From assembly GCA_049999805.1 (NCBI GenBank), contig JBNGIO010006108.1:56685-80032 (forward strand): a stretch of 23,348 nucleotides of DNA, written 5' to 3'. The stretch is from Folioceros fuciformis. Its lineage: Eukaryota; Anthocerotophyta; Anthocerotopsida; Anthocerotales. Shown here piece after piece: positions 9,531 to 19,246 of the stretch. Numbering within the stretch: the stretch's first letter is position 1; the number at the start of each line of letters is the position of its first letter. The notes beneath the pieces are model-generated. The model was given only the letters and a program-made list of their open reading frames with translations, made no database searches and was not told the DNA's origin. The translations under genes were made by a program, and so were the position numbers.

Positions 9531-11348
9531 TTAGCTGACACCGACCTGCTTGAGAGAAGAGAGTGTGATGTGGTTGGGAGCAATTCCCTGCGCTTTCATG
9601 GACTGGAAAAGCTTGCAAGCCTCCTGTGCCTGGCCAGCCCTTACTAGCCCGTAGATGAGGGAGTTGTAGGTGACGACATTGGGTGTGATCCCTTTTGCTT
9701 GCATGTTGCTGAAAATGTGAGCAGCTTCTTGTGTCCTGCCGGCCTTTCCCAACCAATGGATCAGAGTATTGCAAGTGACTACATCCAGAACCTCGGATCT
9801 TGAGCTGAGCTCCTCGAAGAAGCTGTGAGCTTCATCCAGTTTTCCAGACTTCACGAGCCCGTGAATGAGGATGTTGTATGTGATCGCCGAGGGAGTGACG
9901 CCCGCATTCTTCATGTCTTCCACCACCATGAGAGCCTTCTTACTATCGCCGGCTTTGGTGAGGCTGGACAAGAGAGTATTGTACATGATGACGTTGGGGA
10001 GATAACCCAGCGCCTTCAGTTCCTGCAACACCTCCATTGCAGAATCCACGTGCCTGGCCTTTGCCAGCCCGGATATGAGCAGGCCAAACGTGACCATGTC
10101 AGGAATCCAGCCCTGCGCATTCAGATTCCTGTACAAGTTGTAAGCCTCCACCGCTCTCCCTTCCTTGACCATGCCATCCATCACTGTGGTGTAGGTGATC
10201 ACATCCGCAGCTGCCCCACCTTCATGCATCTCTTCGAACAGGCGAAGACCTTCACCTACTTTGCCAGCCTTGGCAAGGGCATTCAAGTAGCAATTGTACA
10301 TGTGCATCTGCGGGACGACTCCCTGTCCCTTCATCACGTCCAGAACTCGGCAAGCCTCGTCCACTGCACCAGCTTTCACTAGCCCAGTCACCAACAGGGA
10401 GTAAGTAACGGCATCAGCTCCCCACCCTTCGTCCATCATCTCTTCAAACAGCTTCCATGCCCTTTCAACGTGGCCAGCCTTCAGCAACGAGCGCAGCACC
10501 TTCCTGCAACTCACGGCATGTGGAACCAGACCACAGTGTTTCAATCCCGCAAGCACATGGACAGCCTTATCCAGATGCCCAGTCTGCGTGAACTCGTCAA
10601 TCAAGATGAGAGAATCGCACAAGTCAGGGTGGACACCATCACTGCACATCTGCTCGTATATCGTACATAGCCTTCCACCATCTCCACCCTCTCGACCCCT
10701 AACCGAGAGAGCAACAAGACAGCAGTAACAGACACTGCTGGGCTGGGGACCCAGCTCCCTCATCCGCTGAAATCCCTTAAATGCAGCCTCCACATGCTCA
10801 GAACCCACACAATCTCTCATGAGCTTGCAGAAAATCTTGGTATCCACCTGCAGACGCTCCCTGCCCATCTCCTCCAGCAAGTGCCAAACTGCAAGGAAGT
10901 CGAAAGCTCGTCCAAGGATCCGCATCACCACATAATACGTCCACTTGTGGTGCCTGTAACCCTGCTGCGATTCTGCCCACCTGAAGAAATTCAGCGCCAC
11001 ACTGGCATCCTTTTGCCCCTTCAAAATGATCCCCACATGTCGAGCAGAGAATCGCACACGAAGCTGGTTTAGAGACTCCACAGTCGCCGGTCCCCATGGT
11101 TCCCTCAAAATGTCGCAGGCCCGGCCAAGATGAGCCAGCCTCACCTTCCTCCGATTCTCCCCGCCTGAATCCGCCTGCTCTGCAACAAAAGCCGAGCACC
11201 TGACTTTCAAGGCGAACACGGTGCAGACCCCAAGATGCAGCAGCCCAGCGGCCCTCACCGAGTTGCAGGCTGCGCCCTGTCGCAGCGGGAAGAATCGCGG
11301 GAGCAGGCCGGAGGGCAGAAGAAACTTGTCGGGTCCATGGCCGCGCAT
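9531..11348 (-). CDS. P-type pentatricopeptide repeat protein, organelle-targeted
   Basis: An intronless 605-codon protein. The first 50 residues are Arg/Leu/Ala-rich with almost no acidic residues, consistent with an organelle-targeting presequence, more likely mitochondrial. After a linker (residues about 115-135, LNFFRWAESQQGYRHHKWTY, typical of mitochondrial P-type PPR proteins), about 13 helical repeats of 35 residues run to the C terminus. The later ones are close to consensus (VTYNSLIYGLVRAGQAQEAC). No E or DYW editing domain follows, so an RNA-binding role in organelle RNA stability, splicing or translation is inferred; the target is unknown. Repeats 1-4 are diverged, and the third is longer because of a Gly/Arg-rich insertion. 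The stop lies just after the start of a fourteenth repeat, at a donor-like AAGCAG|GTCGGT, so a short downstream exon is possible. It shares its promoter region with the divergent DUF427 gene. Confidence 0.9.
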   Translation of the reverse strand: MRGHGPDKFLLPSGLLPRFFPLRQGAACNSVRAAGLLHLGVCTVFALKVRCSAFVAEQADSGGENRRKVRLAHLGRACDILREPWGPATVESLNQLRVRFSARHVGIILKGQKDASVALNFFRWAESQQGYRHHKWTYYVVMRILGRAFDFLAVWHLLEEMGRERLQVDTKIFCKLMRDCVGSEHVEAAFKGFQRMRELGPQPSSVCYCCLVALSVRGREGGDGGRLCTIYEQMCSDGVHPDLCDSLILIDEFTQTGHLDKAVHVLAGLKHCGLVPHAVSCRKVLRSLLKAGHVERAWKLFEEMMDEGWGADAVTYSLLVTGLVKAGAVDEACRVLDVMKGQGVVPQMHMYNCYLNALAKAGKVGEGLRLFEEMHEGGAAADVITYTTVMDGMVKEGRAVEAYNLYRNLNAQGWIPDMVTFGLLISGLAKARHVDSAMEVLQELKALGYLPNVIMYNTLLSSLTKAGDSKKALMVVEDMKNAGVTPSAITYNILIHGLVKSGKLDEAHSFFEELSSRSEVLDVVTCNTLIHWLGKAGRTQEAAHIFSNMQAKGITPNVVTYNSLIYGLVRAGQAQEACKLFQSMKAQGIAPNHITLSSLKQVGVS

Positions 11349-11412
11349 GGCGCCAAGTGCCCAATTAATGACCGACCGTCACACCCAGTATCAGGCCGGA
11401 GAGCTGCAGTCC
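11349..11412. promoter_or_regulatory. Very short divergent (bidirectional) promoter interval
   Basis: Only 64 bp separate the PPR start codon (11346-11348, minus) from the preferred DUF427 start codon (11413-11415, plus). No TATA box is evident. Core promoter elements or 5' leaders must extend into one or both coding regions, or an unannotated leader intron exists. Confidence 0.55.
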
Positions 11413-12224
11413 ATGGCGTCCATGAGCCTTTGCCTAAAGCTGAAGCCGCAACTCGTCAGCACTCCGTCTTGCACCGCCTGGCCGTGCGGCAGTCCGGCAA
11501 ATCTGTGCTGGCTCCGGGCAAGAAGTGAAGTTCCATCGTTCTGGATCAGAAATCCTTCCAGTTCAGCCAGGCGCGCAGCGGTGGTGGTGGCATCCAGCAT
11601 GCTGAAGGTGGAGAGGGAGAAGGTGGAGGCTGGGCAGGAGTCCGTGTGGGATTATCCCCGCCCTCCTCGCCTGGAGCCTGTCAAGGACATCATCAGCGTC
11701 AAGTTCAATGACGCATGGATCGCTCACAGCGAGAAGGCATATCGGGTGCTGGAGACTAGTCATCCTCCTGGTCTGTGCCAGCTCTTGCCTTCCCTTTCCT
11801 TTCCATCTTCTCTTCAGGTTCTTGGACTCTGAAGTTTTGATTGATCATCAAGTCCGGATTGATCGTGGAGTCCTGTTCTGTTGTTCCTCGTTCACCAACA
11901 GTGTACTACATTCCCAAGGAAGATATTAACATGGAGTACGTAAGCCAAGCGGCTGGAAGCTCTTTCTGCGAGTGGAAGGGGAGTGCTACATACTGGACGG
12001 TCTCGGTGAACGGCAAGACATTGGAGAAGGTTGGCTGGAGCTATGAGCAGCCGACTTCCGGCTTTCTGCCCATCCAAGGGTACCTGGCTTTCTATGCCAC
12101 TCAGATGGACTGCTATGTGGGAGCGGAGAAGGCAGAACCGCAACCAGGAGGATTCTATGGAGGCTGGGTGACCTCCAACATCAAGGGTCCGTTCAAAGGA
12201 GGTCCAGGTTCTTGGGGCTGGTAG
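11413..12224 (+). CDS. DUF427 domain protein, probably plastid-targeted
   Basis: Two exons, 11413-11770 and 11902-12224, joined G|TG at a conserved Val, give 226 residues. Residues 1 to about 65 are rich in Ser, Ala and Arg with few acidic residues, like a chloroplast transit peptide. The DUF427 (PF04248) domain follows from about residue 76: it opens ESVWDYPRPPRLEP, contains RVLETSHPP then VYYIPKED, SFCEWKGSATYW, WSYEQPT and FYATQMDCYVG, and closes PQPGGFYGGW and GPFKGGPGSWGW. This is a complete domain of normal length with the family's invariant aromatic and Gly-rich motifs. Its biochemical role is not established. The chosen ATG has a good plant context (CCATGGCG); an in-frame ATG at 11347 would add 22 residues. 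The donor at 11770 (CCTG|GTCTGT) is acceptable and the acceptor (CCAACAG) good. It is convergent with FPGS, with 282 bp between stop codons. Confidence 0.9.
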
Positions 12225-12506
12225 TGGCAACACGCACAAATGCCCGTACCAGCAGCACTTCTGTGTTTCTGCAGATTGAAGCAAGTGTACAAGACAAGAT
12301 GAAAGGAACCCCTCTGTAAATGTGTTCGTGCAAAAATGTTGCACAAAGAGATACAAGAACAAACAGTAGGGGTCCAATTTCACGGCGTGGTAGCAACAAC
12401 TTGCGGCTGCAGCAAGACAATGCCATCCACTACCGAGAGCTTTCTTAGATTTCCGTTGGTCGATCATTGGGGGCGAGGCAAGCAAAACTAGCCACCTCAC
12501 TGCCCG

Positions 12507-15500
12507 CTAGCGCTTCAGCGACTTCAAGACGTCTCCGACCAGGTGAAGCGAGCCAGTTACAACCACCTGCAGGAAAAGCCGGTCACGGAATGTCTGATGA
12601 CGAGATCGAGATCGAAGTCAAAACGTCAAACTTCTGAGGAATGTACGTTTGTAACCTGCAACTGCAACGATGGATTCCGCCTCGCGCATTGTCGCAACCA
12701 GTCAAGAGTCGCAGGAAGAGAAGGCATGACTGCACATGTCACGCCATCGACAGGCTTCTTGCCACTACTCTGTTCTGAGTCAAGCTTCAGAACAGTTTCT
12801 GCAGAAGGGAAAGCCGATGCAGTGTCGTTGTCGAAGATCTGCGGAGTCGAGGAGTTTGGACCTGCGGAGGACCACGTGGTTTCACAGGGTGGATGGGAAA
12901 CCAACATCAGGAATGAGGGCTAGACTCCTATTGCAGTTCCTGCAGGGAAGCATACTGACCAGCTGCTGATATCCTATCCCCGAGCAATTGACACCAGGTC
13001 CTTTGTACAGTACGCTGCCAGGCCAGGTCTGGTGGCTTGAGAGCGTCTACGGCAAAAGCAGGAGACGGTCTTGATTGAACCACCGTGTAGGATGAGGTTC
13101 CAGGAACAAAAAGGGCTGTGTGGAATTGCACGCCTACGCAATACACAAATTGTTAATCACAACATCCACTGAGGAGAGATGCGATGCTCAGCAGGGACAG
13201 CATGCAAGTACCACAGACCTTGTTCCTGGCAAACATCTATCAATGGTGGTAGGAGAAGATTGGGATCTCTCTCTGGCATGCAGTTGAACAATAAAACCTA
13301 AGAAAAATACCATCATAAAACAGCTTATCTGTGTTAAGATTTGGTGAAGTCCAAAGAAGCACAGGCTAGCGACAACACAGAGAAACCTACCCTTCGTAGC
13401 AGAGAAATGTGAGAACCTCCGTTGCCATAATCATCTCCATTGCTCCCACCAGATCCTGGTCTGGCGTCCTCCTTCAGCGCTTTGCAGAACCACTTCGCAC
13501 AAACCTCCATGCTTTCCGGGGTGTGCGCTCCATCCAGAAAGAAAGAAAGGTTGGAAATACAGCTTTGCTTCAAATTTTCATGATCTACTAATGGCTCTCT
13601 CACAACTTGAGCTCGCCCAGGAAATTGGGTGAGCGAGAGTCCTGTCTTGAATGAGTCTGGAAGGATGCCTCGGCTGAAAGTCTGCGATACAGGGAAATCA
13701 AAACAGAGTCAGACTTCACCAGAACGTTTAATCCTAAACTCAAAGATATTTGCTGCCCAGTTCGTGCAGAGATTGCAGCCTACATTTTCAACCGCAACTA
13801 CCTGGTCTTCAGACCCCCTTTTCTTGACCCACAATTTGCAGAGAGCCACAGCCAGTGCTGCATTGATCCGCTGATGATCCCCATCCAACCCTAGCTGCAA
13901 ATTCTCGACGTTGTAGCTCTCCAAAGGGGGGGCTTCTTCGAGGACAATCTGCAGCAAGAAGGCCCACGCAATGTAAGCTCACATACGTGAATCCCTTCGA
14001 CAACCATATTTGATGCGACCAACAATTTAGGCTCCTGATACAGACAGGAAAGTCCAGATGGACTTACTGATAGCTCAGAGGCCCGATTTTTTAAAACTTC
14101 CATTGCATCTTCACGCTGAGGAGAAGTTATGGCCGGAACTCCAGCCTGCATAATCGTGGCCATTAGCCCTTGTAACAAAGGAGTGTGAAGCACGCACTGG
14201 CACTGGCACTACTCCTTATCATTCATGAGCCTACCTTAAAAATGCCTGCCTTCTCCCCAGCAATTTCTGGAAGAGTGTGACCTGTACAAGTGTGGCGCTA
14301 GTGAGCATATGCAACAGGCAAGACTGTTAAAAGACAGAAAGTTCAAGAATTATCGAGGAGAAGACCGTAGCGCCAAGGGCCTCAGGTTTACGGACCAAGG
14401 ATCTCCATGTGATCAAAACCGAGAGATGCTACTCCACAGACCTCTGGCGTAACCTAAACTTCCAGGTGAGGCGTCACAAGAAATCCATGGGACCAAAATT
14501 CAACGTCGAAACAAACCAGGGCAGTAGAGCAACCCACCACATTTGTGGCATCATATTTTCCTCCCAAGCCAACTTCCAATATTGCAACATCCACCTACAA
14601 TACACCAATTGCTCAGCTTGCTGAAGTGGAAACAACTTAATTCATTACAATAGTCATTGTCACACCTTCTCGGCAGTGAAAAGTCTGAACGCCAAGAGAG
14701 TGAGGAACCGAAAGTAAGCCGGCATTGGCAGGTCATCCGTACAGCCAGCCTGAAAGAACAGGAAGACTGTCAATCCAACAGAAGTGCTAATCCAGTTATG
14801 AAACAACGGAGAGCGAGCCTCACAATTGCCATGGTCTCAGAGATGAAGGGCTCCAACCTTCAACCGATCCCAGCACCACCAGAAATGCGTGCAAAAAAGA
14901 TGTTCAGAGACGAGTTCCCTGCAACAATCCACACGCACGAACGAGAAATTGAAGCAAGAAACCAACCATTGCCATATCCCACACCAGCTGGACGCAGCTA
15001 CACTGCAAGGATGAAGAGCAGTGCATTCATCCCCTCACCCATCAAATCGAAACCTCTCCCGTACGTCAACAAGATGTGGTGATGTAAACAGCCCAGTCCG
15101 GTAACCTGATGCCCGCAGTATACCCTCCGAAAATGCACAGGTGGATCCCTGTGCACAACCAAACCGCATCCAAAATCAATGCTGAGAACCCCGGCCCAGC
15201 TCGTTGCTCTCCTAGACCCATCATCTTCTCACCTTCCCTTTCGTGCCAGCTACATGGATGATGCTCAACCGAGACAACGGCTCGTCCAGTTCCAGGATCT
15301 ATAATCCACATCCCAACCGTGTAAAAACCCGGCATTTGGCCCAGGCAACCCGCAACTAACATCGAATGCCAGCCGGTCTTCCCACCTTAAGGTAATCGAA
15401 CAGAGACGAGAACGAATCGCCCTTATTGGATCGGTCAGCCCGCTTGCGCTTAGTGATTAGACTGGCAAGCGCATCAAGCGCCGGAACGAAGCCCCGCTCC

Positions 15501-15523
15501 TCTACCACTTCGACCTTCACCAT
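12507..15523 (-). CDS. FPGS: Folylpolyglutamate synthase, 15 exons
   Basis: Adds glutamates to folate (tetrahydrofolate + n Glu + ATP), which retains the cofactor and raises enzyme affinity. Exons (minus): 15386-15523, 15233-15298, 15039-15148, 14858-14918, 14666-14749, 14538-14594, 14396-14453, 14235-14281, 14068-14145, 13802-13948, 13391-13681, 13219-13297, 12960-13133, 12656-12861 and 12507-12566. All phases match and give 551 residues, a normal length. Key motifs: LITKRKRAD near the start; P-loop GTKGKGS (64-70, split by an intron); [28 protein letters not shown] (about 160); [17 protein letters not shown], with the Lys that is carbamylated in the family, near 207; [28 protein letters not shown] (about 331); VLLFNC; and the C-terminal [15 protein letters not shown]. 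The N terminus has no evident transit peptide, suggesting a cytosolic isoform. The start is the first ATG after an in-frame stop upstream. No missing catalytic residue was seen. Confidence 0.93.
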
Positions 15524-15719
15524 CGCCCACAGCAAATATGAAGGGTGCTGGAATAGGAGCAGCTGCTTGGACCCCCGTCAGCTTTCAAACGCCTCCATTA
15601 TCCGTCCCCACAGCACACTAGTGCATACGCTCACACGAGTTTCCAGCGTTTCCACAATGTAGAAACCAACCACGGCTCCAGAAGGCAGCTCTGCATCTGC
15701 GGATCCTGTCCCTGGGTAG

Positions 15720-15755
15720 ACAGTCTCCAAGTTACAAGTCTGACTTGGAGACTGT
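15720..15755. repeat. Perfect 12-bp inverted repeat upstream of FPGS
   Basis: Arms 15720-15731 (ACAGTCTCCAAG) and 15744-15755 (CTTGGAGACTGT) flank a 12-base loop. They lie about 200 bp upstream of the FPGS start codon, in its promoter or leader. If transcribed, it would form a stable hairpin; alternatively it is a paired protein-binding site. Confidence 0.75.
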
Positions 15756-15844
15756 AAAACTGCAGGGGAAGGAAGAACAACGGTTTGTCAAGTGAAGGGA
15801 CCAGAATCAGCGTCGGCAGAAATTCACCGCTCGCTTTGGCTCAT

Positions 15845-15857
15845 AAACCCTAAACCC
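15845..15857 (+). promoter_or_regulatory. Telo-box-like element AAACCCTAAACCC
   Basis: This matches the plant interstitial telomere motif (AAACCCTA) that is frequent in promoters of translation and cell-division genes. It lies 4 bp before an ATG in good context on the plus strand (15862) and about 320 bp upstream of FPGS on the other strand, so it could serve either direction. Confidence 0.55.
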
Positions 15858-15861
15858 TTCC

Positions 15862-15948
15862 ATGGCGTTATCCAGAATCAAGTCAATGGTCCATTTTGTG
15901 TCTCCACTTGCGGATAATGAACGGATGAGGGCCATTTCGTGTGTTTAG
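15862..15948 (+). CDS. Short ORF after telo-box, possible truncated first exon
   Basis: CCATGGCG opens a 28-residue frame, MALSRIKSMVHFVSPLADNE, ending ISCV before TAG. The good start context just after a telo-box suggests the first exon of a plus-strand gene that is divergent from FPGS. The MULE begins only about 150 bp downstream, and no continuation was found on either side of it. The peptide is too short to assign. Confidence 0.2.
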   Translation: MALSRIKSMVHFVSPLADNERMRAISCV

Positions 15949-16094
15949 CAATACATACGGATGGATAAAGGCCACCAGCCATGCGTTTTACGCCTCTGCC
16001 GCATGTGTACATACATCGTATTCCGGGCCATTTTCCATGGTGCGCCAGCTTTTCCGCTGCCCAGTAGGGAAATTTTATATAAATAATATTTCAG

Positions 16095-16353
16095 GTAATT
16101 TAATTTTGGTTGGAAATGAAACGGTTATATGGCCTAAATATCGGTTCGCCAAGGTACGGCCTGGCGAACCGACATGCAATGCCAGGAGCATGGCTTCCTC
16201 TCCCCTACTCCTCTCTCTCATCCGTGGCGAACCGACATGCAATGCCAGGAGCATGGCTTCCTCTCCCCTACTCCTCTCTCTCTTATCCGTGCCAACCCGC
16301 GACCGAGCTACTGGGAGCGACTGGAAACTAATTCAAGTTCCCGTCGCCCTGAT
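16095..16353. repeat. Left terminal inverted repeat of the MULE
   Basis: It matches the reverse complement of 19247-19441 almost throughout, for example GGCCTAAATATCGGTT, CGAACCGACATGC, CTTCCTCTCCCC, ATCCGTGCCAA and AGTTCCCGTCG. It contains two tandem copies of a 63-bp unit. Confidence 0.85.
16163..16288. repeat. 63-bp tandem duplication inside the left TIR
   Basis: Units 16163-16225 and 16226-16288, each starting GGCGAACCGACATGCAATGC, are nearly identical. The right TIR has one copy, so the duplication occurred in the left arm after the element formed. The high identity suggests a late event. Confidence 0.85.
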
Positions 16354-17211
16354 TGTCGCGGCAATTCGGGCGGTGATACTGCTCACCCTTCGTTCGTTTC
16401 AGTTGAGAACAAGAGCGGAGAGAGCGATCTGCTCAAAGCACGGCACACGGTACGAATTGAAAGACCGAAGGCTGAGGAGGATGCATGTATATTGATCGTG
16501 CTCCAGCGATGGATGAGGTTGCAGTGCATTCGGAGGCCTGGTGAAGGGAATTTTTCTTTCAAGGACTTGGAATGGCAGCAATCCTCATACAAGCATCCAT
16601 CTCGTCTTGGCCAAGACAAACAACGACAGCTAGCTTACATCCAAGGGTTCAGGATTTCATAGGGGGCATGAACTCATTGCCACCTGCTCCTACAAATTAT
16701 TACAAGGCATCTCGTAGAGGGCCGGCTAGCAATACTTCAACAGTAAGTTTTCTGAAGCTAGATGCAACCATTGTCACAACACGGTATGTATGGACCCTAA
16801 GGATTCAAACCGATTACTTTTTGTTTGTTGGTATCATTGACAGATTTCATCTTCAGTGTTTTGCTTGTAGTTATTGTTGTGGATATGGGCCACACGACTT
16901 GCGGAATGTTCCCATGCTTCCACCACCTGTACCTATTACTGTGGAGGTTGAGAAGAAGCATAGATGGTCTTGGATTGCTAACAGTGAAAGCATCGAACAC
17001 GGTTGTCAAGCTTCGTTTGCCATTGCAGAGTTACGAAGATGGCCAGTAATTGCTCAAGTAACATTATACAAAACTATGCATGTGGATGTTTCTGGAAGAG
17101 AGTGTCATGGCCCAGAGTACGTAGGCATGCCAAGAGATGTCAGGGCTCCTCACTTGAGTGCTGACAAGAAGGCATGGGTGAAACATGGTTTATTGTGTAA
17201 TGTTTCTATGT

Positions 17212-17383
17212 CAGAGTTTCTTAGACGACACCAGGAGTAGGTGCGGGTGAAATGTTGTGGGCTTTCAACAAGCTTGGAGCATGAGTCACAGTATGTCCAG
17301 AGTTTCTTAGACGACACCAGGAGTAAGTGCGGGCGAAATGTTGTGAGCTTTCAACAAGCTTGGAGCATGAGTCATAGTATGTC
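17212..17383. repeat. 86-bp tandem duplication within the transposase
   Basis: Units starting CAGAGTTTCTTAGACGACAC at 17212 and 17298 differ at only a few sites, all transitions (for example TAGGTG/TAAGTG and GGGTG/GGGCG). Because 86 is not a multiple of three, the duplication shifts the transposase frame after residues EFLRRHQE. Confidence 0.85.
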
Positions 17384-18508
17384 CAGGTTAGAGATGATTT
17401 CTTGACACGTGCAAACATTGACAATCTTGCCATTGACTTGCACGGTACTATGTGGAAACATCATCAGAATGACAATATTAGTGTGGGTATATAGTCGCGG
17501 CTCAACACTGCATTTGTGTTTCACAAGTCCACTACTGATCAGTCGTTTTGTTTGGGGATTCAGACCCCGTTCATGCTTTAGACCTATTTGGCACATAGTA
17601 GGAATAATGTGCTCGGGATTGACTCTACGTTTGGTGTAAACTAGTACAAGTACCAACTCTTCACAATTATGGCTTTCGACCTTCACATGAATGGTATTCC
17701 GATAGCGTGGGTTTTGGTAAAGGATGGTACAAGTGACACCATAGCCAAGTGGTTGACATCTTTTCATGAGGTCTTGTTAAATAAGGCTTCTATTCTACTT
17801 TGCCTCTAGCATGTGCATCGTGCTTGGCTCCGTAATCTATTTAAGAAAGTCCAAAACATGGTAGACAAGGAAGCCATATGGTAGGAATTAAGTGAACTGA
17901 TGTACGTCAAGGGCTCCAGCACATCAATTCGAGATACAATTCGAGAGGGTGAGCAGTTGTTAGTTTCCTTCTATGCCAAGTGGGAGAAACGGCAACCCGC
18001 GTTCGTGGGCTATTTCAAAACAACATGGGGTGCACAACTAGGTTAGTCCATATCTCCAACCTCGTATTCTCCCTTTTCAAGCTTGTGCACATACACATCT
18101 TCACAAGGCCTGTTTTGATTGCAAGCATGTTTATAAAAAATGCCTGCATACTTCTGCATGCAAGGCAAGACTATCCCTTTGCTATAGAGCCATGGCATCG
18201 GGTTTTTAAGCAGAAACTTAGTCTTACGAGGGCATCTCTTGCCGGTAGACGAGTAGACTGGCTGTTACATCAATTGTGCTTCGTAATTGCGTCCCATTAT
18301 TGGTATGTGAACCATTGCAAAGAAGGAGGATATGTGGTTAACATAGTCGAGGAGAAACCGGTGCACACTGCAATAGATGCGGCAACTTTGATTGAGGATG
18401 ATAATGTTACTTTGCCTTCCGCACCTTGTACCCACAACTTTATGCAGGAGTTCAACAGATGCCCATGTAACATATACAATTGAGAATGCAAATTCCATGT
18501 GGGCTACA

Positions 18509-18550
18509 TGTGAGTGTGGTCAAGGGAAGAAAGGCTTTATTTGTAAACAC
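18509..18550 (+). other. SWIM zinc-finger remnant of the transposase
   Basis: CECGQGKKGFICKH fits CxCx8CxH, the SWIM signature found near the C terminus of MULE and FAR1-type transposases. The zinc-ligand residues are intact despite the decay upstream. Confidence 0.8.
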
Positions 18551-18979
18551 ATCGTGAAAGTGCAGGATATGCTTGGAGTGCTCTTATACACACTCCGGAT
18601 GAAACGTCAATATATAGCAACGAATGGTCTGGTAATTCATGATCTTGTAACAACTCTTGCTTTATGTGATAATAAAGAACAATTGATGGAAAGCGTTTCG
18701 TGCAACTTGCAACCTGCTGTGGAGGGTGTTTTATGTAACGAAAGCGGAACAAAAGATCAGATTTGCTTCCTAGAACAAGATTGCAATGCTATTGTGAATT
18801 TGATGCACAAGAATAAGGAAGTCGTGGGGGATGCAACACTTTTGGTGAAACGTACACTCATGGATGTCCTGCGTTTGATTGCATATGAGCAGGAAATGCC
18901 TCCAGCACGGCAACCTCTTCAAGCATTCACCACCAACGAGGGAGACAACAACATCATCAGGACTAAGCCATTCTTCTCA

Positions 18980-19010
18980 CCACCAAAGAAAAAGAAGAAG
19001 AGAGTGACTT
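18980..19010 (+). other. Basic nuclear-localisation-like motif at transposase C terminus
   Basis: SPPKKKKKRVTW is very close to a classical monopartite nuclear localisation signal. It lies about 10 residues before the TAG stop at 19037. Confidence 0.55.
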
Positions 19011-19246
19011 GGAAGTTATCAGCAGACAAAGAAAACTAGCATAGGTGTAGGTGCCAGTAATGTCTCCCTTCATATGTTTTAACCAATGCTGCAATTAATT
19101 AAAAACTCAGTCTTGGTGATTGTCCTCTCCGCTCGTCTTGGTGATCCTCCTCTACGCTTGCCTCAGTGCGTCCTAGTTGCGCATGCCTAAACGTTGTGCG
19201 TGCCGACAAGTTCGACTTTGTATCGTGCCAGAGTATCGCTGTGGTA

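Larger units (their letters stand above)
16366..19039 (+). pseudogene. Decayed MULE transposase
   Basis: Recognisable parts in order: an N-terminal Cys/His DNA-binding-like region ending RECHGPEYVG and VRAPHLSADKKAWVKHGLL (about 16990-17235); the MULE transposase core, with GIDSTFGVN (the Asp is the likely first DDE residue) and GIPIAWVLVKDGTSDTIAKW (about 17610-17750); a segment HRVFKQKLSL and GRRVDWLLHQL (about 18200-18270); a SWIM zinc finger; and a basic C-terminal motif. The reading is broken by six in-frame TAG codons between about 17490 and 18040 (17491, 17578, 17641, 17807, 17882, 18043), an 86-bp tandem duplication, and frame changes near 18040 and 18450. It cannot encode a working enzyme. 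The family is the MULE/FAR1-related transposases; a domesticated FAR1-like host gene is excluded by the breaks and flanking TIRs. Confidence 0.85.

Noticed and set aside
12928-12959. FPGS stop at 12928
   Set aside because: The family's C-terminal segment ([18 protein letters not shown] and [15 protein letters not shown]) is present in two further in-phase exons at 12656-12861 and 12507-12566.
13987-14034. An extra FPGS exon ([16 protein letters not shown])
   Set aside because: It would leave introns of 33 and 38 bp. A single 119-bp intron (13949-14067) with GTAAGT and TGCTGCAG joins RASELS to IVLEEAPP, which fits the family.
17406-18045. TAG read as an amino acid (alternative genetic code)
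   Set aside because: Several host genes in the window terminate at TAG, and the transposase also has frameshifts and a duplication.
18392-19039. A host FAR1-like gene with a SWIM finger
   Set aside because: It is the 3' part of a broken transposase flanked by long inverted repeats.
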